Assembly: GCA_015662065.1 (NCBI GenBank)
Contig: DQUX01000264.1
Coordinates: forward strand, 1 to 11,205
Reading direction: 5' to 3'
Source of the DNA: Anaerolineales bacterium
Lineage (GTDB): Bacteria > Chloroflexota > Anaerolineae > B4-G1 > DUEL01
Length of the DNA stretch: 11,205 bases
The notes beneath the pieces are model-generated. The model saw only the letters and a program-made list of their open reading frames with translations, was not told the origin of the DNA and did no database searches. Made by a program: the position numbers and the translations under genes. This document shows positions 5,964 through 11,205 of this stretch, in pieces (the first letter of the stretch is position 1; every line of letters begins with the position of its first letter).

Positions 5964-6455
5964 ATGGGAAAGACGTTGATCCTGGGTGTGGGCAATATCC
6001 TCCTCTCCGACGACGGCGTGGGGGTCCACGTGGTCCGACGCCTGGAGGAGGTGGCAGAATTCCCAGAGACGGTCCAGGTGTTGGATGGAGGGACGAAGGG
6101 CCTGGACCTCCTCCACTACCTCGAGGGGGTCTCCCACCTGATCATTATAGACGCAGTGGAGATAGGGGAATCCCCCGGGACATTGGCCCGCCTGGAGGGC
6201 GACCAGGTGCCGGCCTATCTCTCCCTCAAGATGTCCCCCCACGAGATCGGCCTGCCGGATATGCTGTTTGCGGCCAAGCTGCGGGACCTCTACCCTGAGG
6301 AAGTGGTGGTCTGGGGGGTGCAGCCGGCCACGACGGAGGTGGGGCTGGCTCTCTCGGAGCCGGTGGCGGCCCGGGTGGACGTGCTGGTGGAGAGGGTTCT
6401 GGAGGAGCTGGCCGGGTGGGGGATCCCCGTGGTCAGGATATATCCTCCAGGGTGA
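5964..6455 (+). CDS. Hydrogenase A maturation endopeptidase (HyaD/HybD family)
   Basis: Cytoplasmic, nickel-sensing peptidase (163 aa) that clips the C-terminal tail of the hydrogenase large subunit after the Ni-Fe site is loaded. The family fold is clear: L-G-V-G-N-I-L-L-S-D-D-G-V-G-V at 7-21, D-G-G-T-K-G-L-D-L-L at 41-50, I-I-I-D-A-V at 60-65, and K-M-S-P-H-E-I-G at 89-96. The residues matching the nickel ligands Glu16, Asp62 and His93 of E. coli HybD are Asp17, Asp63 and His93; the Glu is an Asp here, a conservative change. The central G-G-T-x-G-L and P-A-Y-L-S blocks are closest to HyaD. The natural target is the upstream large subunit, probably after His556. The ribosome site is weak (GGAAACGG). 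The 3' end overlaps the convergent regulator by 23 bases. Confidence 0.92.
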   Translation: MGKTLILGVGNILLSDDGVGVHVVRRLEEVAEFPETVQVLDGGTKGLDLLHYLEGVSHLIIIDAVEIGESPGTLARLEGDQVPAYLSLKMSPHEIGLPDMLFAAKLRDLYPEEVVVWGVQPATTEVGLALSEPVAARVDVLVERVLEELAGWGIPVVRIYPPG

Positions 6456-7095
6456 GCAGGCCCTTTCGCAGGGCGTACACCACCGCCTCGGTCCGCGAAC
6501 CGACCCCCAGCTTGCCAAAGATATTGCTGAGATGGACCTGGACCGTGCGGATGCTGATGACCAGTTCGCTGGCGATCTCCCGGTTGGTTATTCCTCGCGC
6601 AGCCAGCTTCAGGACCTCCATCTCCCGCTCGGTGAGCTGATCGAGGGGGGCTTCCCCGGCCTTATCGGTCCGCCGGGCGAAGTAGTTGATGACCTTGCGG
6701 GCGATGGCCGGATGGAGCACCGACTCGCCGGCATACACCGCCCGGATGGCCTCGACCAGATCGGTTGTGGAGACGTCCTTCAATAAGTAACCTGCTGCGC
6801 CCGCCTCCAGGAGGGCGAAGACGTACTGGTCGTGGTCGTAGGCCGTGAGCGCCAGCACGGCTGTGGAAGGGCTGATGGCCTTGATCTGCCGGGTGGCCTC
6901 AATGCCGTTCAGCTTGGGCATGGCGACATCCATGACGACGACCTCAGGATGGTGCTCAGCGGTCAGCCGCACGGCCTCTACGCCGTCCCCCGCCTCGGCC
7001 ACTATCTCCAGGTCGTCTTCCCGTTGCAGCAGTTCCCGGGTGCCCTCCCGCACCAGAACGTGATCCTCCGCTAGTATGATTCTGATTCTCCCCAT
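6433..7095 (-). CDS. NarL/FixJ-type response regulator (REC + LuxR HTH)
   Basis: Two-component transcription regulator, 220 aa from ATG 7095-7093, chosen because AAGGAG lies just upstream on this strand and because I-R-I-I-L-A-E-D-H is the normal receiver start; the frame is open further upstream to 7161 with no fitting start. Receiver domain about 3-120: acidic pair Glu10/Asp11, phospho-acceptor Asp56 in V-V-V-M-D-V-A-M-P, Thr84 and Lys106 (Y-L-L-K-D). LuxR-type HTH about 154-210, with L-T-E-R-E-M-E-V-L, G-I-T-N-R-E-I-A and T-V-Q-V-H-L-S-N-I-F-G-K-L. No sensor kinase is in the window. It is convergent with hydrogenase A and overlaps the protease 3' end by 23 bases, so control of the hydrogenase is possible but unproven. 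Confidence 0.93.
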   Translation of the reverse strand: MGRIRIILAEDHVLVREGTRELLQREDDLEIVAEAGDGVEAVRLTAEHHPEVVVMDVAMPKLNGIEATRQIKAISPSTAVLALTAYDHDQYVFALLEAGAAGYLLKDVSTTDLVEAIRAVYAGESVLHPAIARKVINYFARRTDKAGEAPLDQLTEREMEVLKLAARGITNREIASELVISIRTVQVHLSNIFGKLGVGSRTEAVVYALRKGLLTLEDIS

Positions 7096-7339
7096 AGCCT
7101 CTCTCCTTGTTCCCCCGACTGAGCCCCGGTGGATTATACGGCACTTGCCGGGGCGAAGCAAATCTGCTTTCCTGCCGGATGTCCATAGGTAAAACGGCGT
7201 ATTCTGTCGCTAGGCAAATCGCCCGGTTGTCGGCCCGCTGTGATTTGCGGTAACTATCTATGCCCATTGGGAGATTTGGACGATGGCGGGGGCCGGGGGC
7301 GTAGGTCTTTTTCGCAGGTGATAATAGGGGGGTTGGCTG
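7096..7339. other. Intergenic region upstream of the response regulator, no gene seen
   Basis: Divergent space between the response regulator and the small membrane protein. I see no coding region with a plausible start and composition. A short AAGCA/TGCTT inverted repeat (7156-7169) and a CCCA-T-TGGG palindrome (near 7264) are present, but they are too short to interpret. The regulator's own promoter must lie here on the - strand; I could not pick convincing hexamers. Confidence 0.5.
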
Positions 7340-7368
7340 ATGACAACGGCCGCCGCAGAGGGTATACT
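7340..7368 (+). promoter_or_regulatory. Sigma70-type promoter for the small membrane protein
   Basis: ATGACA at 7340-7345 and TATACT at 7363-7368 each match five of six consensus bases, with the ideal 17-base spacer. Transcription would start near 7375, about 115 bases before the small gene. No other promoter-like pair of similar quality was seen between here and hydrogenase B, so this promoter might also serve hydrogenase B, 620 bases downstream. Confidence 0.5.
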
Positions 7369-7486
7369 GTAGTCAGATCGGGGAGAGTCTGTAGTTGGAT
7401 TGGGGGGCGGAGGGATGGAATGTGCAGAGGACATCGCCGCCCCGGAGTGGTGAATCGGCAGATCTATCAGGTCTCAAAAGGAGGAA

Positions 7487-7669
7487 ATGATGACAGGGAT
7501 GGATGCGGTCATCGCATTGGTGGTCGGAGTCGTCGTGGTGCTTTTCGTGCCCGCCCTGGTCTGGTCCACGGTCATCGCCGGGCTGTACCGAGCGGTGCGG
7601 GATAGGCTCCGGGGGAGCCTGAAGGCGATCGCGCGGAAGGAGGCGAGGCCGTCCGTGCGGGCGGGCTAG
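7487..7669 (+). CDS. Small single-helix membrane protein, function unknown
   Basis: A 60-residue ORF (59 if ATG 7490 is used, which has the better 5-base spacing). AAAAGGAGGAA just upstream is the strongest ribosome site in this part of the window and supports real translation. Residues about 6-33 form one strongly hydrophobic helix (A-L-V-V-G-V-V-V-V-L-F-V-P-A-L-V-W), followed by a basic, amphipathic tail rich in Arg and Lys, so the C-terminus is probably cytoplasmic. I do not recognise a family. It has its own probable promoter and lies between the response regulator and hydrogenase B. It could be an accessory membrane peptide or unrelated to hydrogen metabolism. Confidence 0.6.
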   Translation: MMTGMDAVIALVVGVVVVLFVPALVWSTVIAGLYRAVRDRLRGSLKAIARKEARPSVRAG

Positions 7670-7991
7670 TTCCGGCGTTGCGGGCAGCGCCGAGGGATGG
7701 ACGCCGGTCGGCGGCGACACCTTCGGCCTACAATATGGTGCCACAGGTGGGCGCAGTTATAGGGTCGCTCCACCGCTCTCGGAAGGGGAACATAACGTAT
7801 CCGGCAGCGGCCCGTATGATACTGCGCCCGCGCCTTGAATCGGCTGAGGGCATCCCGACGTGGTATGGATGACCGCGCCGCTGTGAAAGGGCACATCGCG
7901 ATGGGCCCCAACGGCGGCGCGGGGTTGTCTTGCTGCCCGTTCCGCAATTTGGTGCCTCATACCATACATCATACTGAGGAGGATACCGCCA
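7670..7991. other. Intergenic region upstream of hydrogenase B, weak inverted repeats only
   Basis: About 320 bases with no gene I can support. CCGGCGT (7672-7678) pairs with ACGCCGG (7701-7707) just after the small membrane protein, but it has a long loop and no T-run, so it is a poor terminator candidate. Further on, GTATGATAC (near 7814) is a short palindrome, and TGGTATG (near 7861) is repeated inverted as CATACCA (near 7957); these could be binding sites, but the matches are short. The Shine-Dalgarno sequence for the next gene (GAGGAGG) is about 9 bases before its ATG. No convincing promoter hexamers were found. Confidence 0.45.
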
Positions 7992-9551
7992 ATGACAGAT
8001 AGAATCGTCATTGATCCCCTGACCCGCATCGAAGGACACCTCAAAATCGAAGTCGTGGTGGAGGACGGTCGGGTCAAGGAGGCCCGCAGCTCGGGGATGC
8101 TCTTCCGGGGCCTTGAGTTGATCCTGCAAGGCCGCGACCCCCGGGATGCCCAGCGCATCACCCAGCGCATCTGCGGCGTCTGTCCTACGACGCACTCCCT
8201 GGCCTCGGCCCTGGCCCTCGATGCTGCCTTCGGCATCGCCGCCGACATCCCCGCCAACGGCCGCATCATACGGAATCTGATCCAGGGGGCCAACTACATC
8301 CAGTCCCACATTCTGCACTTCTACCACCTGGCCGCCCTGGACTACGTGGATGTGGCCGCCGTGGCGGACTACCACGGAAGCGATCCCGTCCTGAACTCGG
8401 TGAAGGATTTCATCGAGCGGGGGGTGCTGGCCCCCTTTGTGCCTCGCTATGAGGGGGATTATCGCCTTTCGCCCGAGGTGAACCGGGCGGCCGTGGCCCA
8501 CTACGTCCAGGCTCTGGATATGCGCCGCCTGGCTCACGAGATGCTGGCGGTTTTCGGTGGCAAGATGCCCCACAATATGGCCGTGGTGCCCGGCGGGGTG
8601 ACCGAGGTGGTCACGGAGGACAAGGTCGTCAGTTTCTACTGGAAGCTGCAGACCCTGCGCCGCTTCATCGACAACGTCTACATCCCCGACGTCCTGGCCG
8701 TGGCCGAGGCCTATGCCGACTACTTCGAGATCGGCGCTGGATGCGGAAACTACCTGGCCTACGGCGGCCTGGACCTGGATAGCCACCCCGATCTGACGCA
8801 GCGGCAGCGGTTCCTGACTCGGGGCACCACGTCGGCTGTCGATCTCACCCCTCGTCCTCTCGACCCGGAGCGGATCCGGGAGGACGTGGGCCACAGCCGG
8901 TACCGCTCTGGCTCCGGCCTCCATCCCTCGCAGGGGCAGACCGAGCCGGAACCCCACAAAGAGGGCGGTTACTCCTGGATCAAGGCCCCCCGCTACGACG
9001 GCCAGGTGTATGAGGTGGGACCCCTGGCCCGCATCCTGGTGGCCTACGCCCAGGGGATGCCGCAGGTGCGGGAGCTGGTGGACGGCGTCCTGGCTCACTT
9101 TGGGGCTTCGCCAACGGCCCTCTTCTCCGTCCTGGGGCGCCACGCCGCGCGGGCCCTGGAGACCAAGCTGGTGGCCGACGCTATGGCCGAATGGGTGTTG
9201 GAGCTTCGGCCAGGCGAGCCGGTCTGCGCCGAGTACACCCTGCCCCAGGAAGGGGAGGGGATGGGGCTGTGGGAAGCGCCCCGGGGGGCGCTGGGCCACT
9301 GGATCAGCATCAAAGACGGCGTCATCGCCAACTACCAGTGCGTTGTGCCCACCACCTGGAACTGCTCACCCCGCGACGACCAGGGACGGCCGGGGCCGGT
9401 GGAGCAGGCGCTGGAAGGGACCGAGGTCAGGGATAAGGAGAACCCCTTTGAGCTGGTGCGCATTGTGCGCTCCTTCGACCCCTGCATTGCCTGCGCCGTC
9501 CACCTGGTCACCCCCAGGGGGACCGAACTGGCGCGATTCCGGGTGGGCTAG
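7992..9551 (+). CDS. [NiFe] hydrogenase B large subunit (all-cysteine)
   Basis: Catalytic subunit (519 aa) of a second Ni-Fe hydrogenase, paralogous to the A subunit: both begin I-D-P-x-T-R-I-E-G-H-L and share G-R-D-P-R-D-A, Y-S-W-I-K-A-P-R-Y and N-Y-Q-C-V-V-P blocks. Motif L1 is R-I-C-G-V-C-P-T-T-H with Cys61 (TGC) and Cys64 (TGT); motif L2 is D-P-C-I-A-C-A-V-H with Cys498, Cys501 and His504, followed by a 15-residue tail for protease cleavage. No in-frame UGA occurs, which makes it the natural internal comparison for the A subunit. ATG 7992 follows GAGGAGG with slightly long spacing. The gene order large-protease-small differs from set A and from most group 1 operons, where the small subunit comes first. 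It is shorter than the A subunit by about 50 residues. Confidence 0.95.
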   Translation: MTDRIVIDPLTRIEGHLKIEVVVEDGRVKEARSSGMLFRGLELILQGRDPRDAQRITQRICGVCPTTHSLASALALDAAFGIAADIPANGRIIRNLIQGANYIQSHILHFYHLAALDYVDVAAVADYHGSDPVLNSVKDFIERGVLAPFVPRYEGDYRLSPEVNRAAVAHYVQALDMRRLAHEMLAVFGGKMPHNMAVVPGGVTEVVTEDKVVSFYWKLQTLRRFIDNVYIPDVLAVAEAYADYFEIGAGCGNYLAYGGLDLDSHPDLTQRQRFLTRGTTSAVDLTPRPLDPERIREDVGHSRYRSGSGLHPSQGQTEPEPHKEGGYSWIKAPRYDGQVYEVGPLARILVAYAQGMPQVRELVDGVLAHFGASPTALFSVLGRHAARALETKLVADAMAEWVLELRPGEPVCAEYTLPQEGEGMGLWEAPRGALGHWISIKDGVIANYQCVVPTTWNCSPRDDQGRPGPVEQALEGTEVRDKENPFELVRIVRSFDPCIACAVHLVTPRGTELARFRVG

Positions 9552-9570
9552 GGTCGTGGAATAGGTGGGG

Positions 9571-10086
9571 ATGGTCGACGGTAACCGGCTCGCCGACGCA
9601 GCCAACCGATCCCCCATCCTGGTCCTGGGGGTGGGCAACATCCTGCTCCGGGACGAGGGAGTGGGCGTGCGGGTGATCGAGGCGCTGCGGGAGATGCCGC
9701 TGCCGGAGGGGGTGGAACTGCTCGACGGTGGCACCGCCGCCCTGGACCTGGTCCACTTCCTGGCCGGACGCCGCAAGCTGATCGTGGTGGACGCGGTGCA
9801 GGCCGGGCAGGAGCCGGGCGCGGTGTTCCGCTTCACCCCCGACGATCTCTCTTGGGGTGGGGGGGAGGGGCTCTCCCTCCACCAGATGGGTCTGCTGGAC
9901 GGTCTGGCTATGGCCGATCTGTTGGCCGATGGCCCCCCTCGGGAGGTGGTCGTCTTTGGCGTCCAGCCCGGCGAGCTGGGCTGGGGGTTGGATCTCTCCC
10001 CGGCCGTGGCCGCCGCCGTGTCCCGGGTGGTGCGGTTGGTGCTGGACGAGCTGGGAGCGGGGCCGGCCGTCGGTCGCCTCTGTTGA
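9571..10086 (+). CDS. Hydrogenase B maturation endopeptidase (HyaD/HybD family)
   Basis: Cytoplasmic peptidase (171 aa) for C-terminal processing of the preceding large subunit, probably after His504. ATG 9571 is preferred; a GTG two codons earlier (9565) is possible, and neither has a strong ribosome site, so translation may be coupled to the large subunit, whose stop is 19 bases upstream. Family blocks: V-L-G-V-G-N-I-L-L-R-D-E-G-V-G-V at 18-33, D-G-G-T-A-A-L-D-L at 52-60, V-V-D-A-V at 72-76 and S-L-H-Q-M-G at 102-107. Glu29, Asp74 and His104 match the three nickel-contacting residues of HybD, and this copy keeps the Glu that set A replaces with Asp. An N-terminal extension of about 12 residues precedes the usual start of the fold. 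Confidence 0.92.
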   Translation: MVDGNRLADAANRSPILVLGVGNILLRDEGVGVRVIEALREMPLPEGVELLDGGTAALDLVHFLAGRRKLIVVDAVQAGQEPGAVFRFTPDDLSWGGGEGLSLHQMGLLDGLAMADLLADGPPREVVVFGVQPGELGWGLDLSPAVAAAVSRVVRLVLDELGAGPAVGRLC

Positions 10087-10148
10087 GATGGAGCTGAAGA
10101 TCTGCGCGCGAAGCCTGCGAAAATCTGCGTCCTACAAGGAGTTGTAAG

Positions 10149-11205
10149 ATGGCTAGCCCGACCTATGTTTCCCGACGAGACTTTCTGAAGCTTTCCGCCG
10201 GCTCTGTGGCCGCCCTGGGGCTGTCGCTCTTGAGGGTGCCGGGTTTCGTCAAGCTGCTTCAGGCGGCTGTGGAGGAGGTGCCGGTGATCTGGTTACAGGC
10301 CGGCACGTGCACGGGCTGCTCGGTGAGTGTGCTGAACAGCCTGAGCCCCACGATCCAGGAGGTGCTGGTGGATCAGGTGCTCCCCGGCAAGCATCTCAGC
10401 CTGGGGTATCACGCCACCATTATGGCGGCGGCCGGCGACCTGGCGATGGAGGCAATGGAGCAGGTGGCGGTCAACAAGGGTGGCTTCGTCTTGGTGGCCG
10501 AGGGGGCCTTTGCCACTAAGGATGAGGGAGTCTACTGCGAGATCGGCGAGCGGGCGGGGCATGGCATCACGGCCCTGGAGCACCTGACCCGGTTGGGGGC
10601 GGATGCGATGGCCGTGCTGGCTCTAGGCACCTGCGCCGCTTATGGCGGCATCCCGGCAGCCCCCCCCAACCCCACGGGTTGTCAGTCGGTGGGGCAGGTC
10701 TTCGCCGAGCATGGCATCACGACGCCGGTGATCAACCTGCCCGGCTGCCCGCCCCATCCAGACTGGTTTGTGGGCACCGTGGCCACAGTGCTCATCGGCG
10801 GGCTCGAGGGGGTGGAGGTGGACGACCTGGGCCGGCCGGTGGCCTTCTACGGCCCGCTGATCCACGATAACTGCGCCCGGCGGGGTCACTTCGATGCCGG
10901 CCGGTTTGCCAAGAAGTTCTCGGACCCCTATTGCCTCTACGAGTTGGGCTGCAAAGGGCCGGTGACCCACGCCGACTGCTCTATCCGGCTGTGGAACGGT
11001 GGCAACAACTGGTGTGTCGGCTGCGGCCATCCCTGCATCGGCTGTGTGGAGCCCGACTTCCCGCAGGAGGGGACCCTCTACGAGCTGCCCTCCCTCCACA
11101 CCCTGACCCCACCCACCACCTACGCGCCGGCGCAGGAGGAGGAGGCCAGCGTGTCGCCGGCCGTGGCCGGCACCGTGGGTGCGGCGGCGGGTCTGGCGGT
11201 GGGGG
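10149..11205 (+). CDS. [NiFe] hydrogenase B small subunit, Tat-exported (3' partial)
   Basis: Electron-transfer subunit, 352 codons visible; the window ends inside what looks like the C-terminal membrane helix (A-G-T-V-G-A-A-A-G-L-A-V-G). ATG 10149 follows AAGGAG by about 7 bases. The twin-arginine motif S-R-R-D-F-L-K is at residues 8-14. By family pattern: proximal cluster Cys54, Cys57, Cys162, Cys200; distal cluster His239, Cys242, Cys262, Cys268; medial cluster Cys277, Cys296, Cys299. Cys289 (N-N-W-C-V-G) occupies the position of Pro299 in subunit A, so a [4Fe-4S] medial cluster is predicted, as in [NiFeSe]-type small subunits. A further Cys292 lies nearby. The medial-cluster type, and so the redox properties, should differ from set A. 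No cytochrome b follows within the window, so its electron partner is unknown. Confidence 0.94.
   Translation, partial: MASPTYVSRRDFLKLSAGSVAALGLSLLRVPGFVKLLQAAVEEVPVIWLQAGTCTGCSVSVLNSLSPTIQEVLVDQVLPGKHLSLGYHATIMAAAGDLAMEAMEQVAVNKGGFVLVAEGAFATKDEGVYCEIGERAGHGITALEHLTRLGADAMAVLALGTCAAYGGIPAAPPNPTGCQSVGQVFAEHGITTPVINLPGCPPHPDWFVGTVATVLIGGLEGVEVDDLGRPVAFYGPLIHDNCARRGHFDAGRFAKKFSDPYCLYELGCKGPVTHADCSIRLWNGGNNWCVGCGHPCIGCVEPDFPQEGTLYELPSLHTLTPPTTYAPAQEEEASVSPAVAGTVGAAAGLAVG

Noticed and set aside
3413..5995. 860-codon open frame on the minus strand
   Set aside because: It is antisense to the hydrogenase large subunit and cytochrome b; it is a by-product of GC-rich codon bias, with low-complexity His/Asp/Pro/Gly-rich translation and no recognisable domain.
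7728..9299. 523-codon open frame on the minus strand
   Set aside because: It is antisense to hydrogenase B large subunit with the same shadow-like composition and no family resemblance.
10088..10147. 19-codon ORF between protease B and small subunit B
   Set aside because: It has no ribosome site, and its end overlaps the Shine-Dalgarno sequence of the next gene; probably chance.
1..11205. CRISPR array, tRNA, rRNA or insertion sequence
   Set aside because: No regularly spaced direct repeats, cloverleaf-like segment, transposase frame or terminal inverted repeats were seen on either strand.

Overview
The window is GC-rich bacterial DNA carrying two complete or near-complete sets of Tat-exported, membrane-associated uptake-type [NiFe] hydrogenase genes. 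Nothing in it fixes the taxon. The DUF4388-bearing PadR regulator, a multihaem-cytochrome remnant and a GGGGCGCAGC palindrome would fit a member of the Chloroflexota, possibly a thermophile, but that is an inference from general impression only.

Layout. (1) 3-1454: a PadR-type regulator fused to a DUF4388 domain, cut at its 5' end. (2) 1455-1897: no intact gene, but a decayed piece that looks like a multihaem cytochrome c. (3) 1898-2185: a small exported monohaem cytochrome c. (4) 2192-2219: a near-consensus sigma70-type promoter and a roughly 150-base leader. (5) 2374-6455: hydrogenase A, in the order small subunit, large subunit, cytochrome b, maturation protease, all on +, with a perfect 13-bp palindrome before the protease. 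(6) 7095-6433 on -: a NarL/LuxR-type response regulator convergent with the operon. (7) 7487-7669: a small one-helix membrane protein. (8) 7992 to the window end: hydrogenase B, in the order large subunit, protease, small subunit (cut at the 3' end).

The central observation is in the hydrogenase A large subunit. Its reading frame (3518-5233) is interrupted by exactly two UGA codons, at codons 60 and 63. They replace precisely the two cysteines of the N-terminal nickel-binding motif (R-I-C-G-V-C becomes R-I-UGA-G-V-UGA). The frame is otherwise intact over 571 codons, the C-terminal motif keeps both cysteines, and the paralogue 4 kb downstream has ordinary cysteine codons at the same places. 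Directly after the two UGAs lie stem-loops with the spacing and loop G expected of bacterial SECIS elements, in a stretch whose codon choice departs from its neighbours. The best reading is a [NiFe] hydrogenase with two selenocysteines in motif L1, rather than the single one in motif L2 known from classical [NiFeSe] enzymes. An ordinary annotation would truncate it to a 59-codon ORF plus a GTG-started 506-residue 'large subunit', or call it a pseudogene.

How the genes would work together: the small subunits carry electrons through three Fe-S clusters, and the large subunits hold the Ni-Fe site. The Tat signal takes each folded heterodimer across the membrane, and a C-terminal helix plus the cytochrome b (set A) link it to the quinone pool. 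Each set has its own endopeptidase to trim the 15-residue tail of its large subunit. Set B lacks a cytochrome b in the window, and its small subunit has a cysteine where set A has the medial-cluster proline. The two enzymes therefore probably differ in medial-cluster type and perhaps in redox role.
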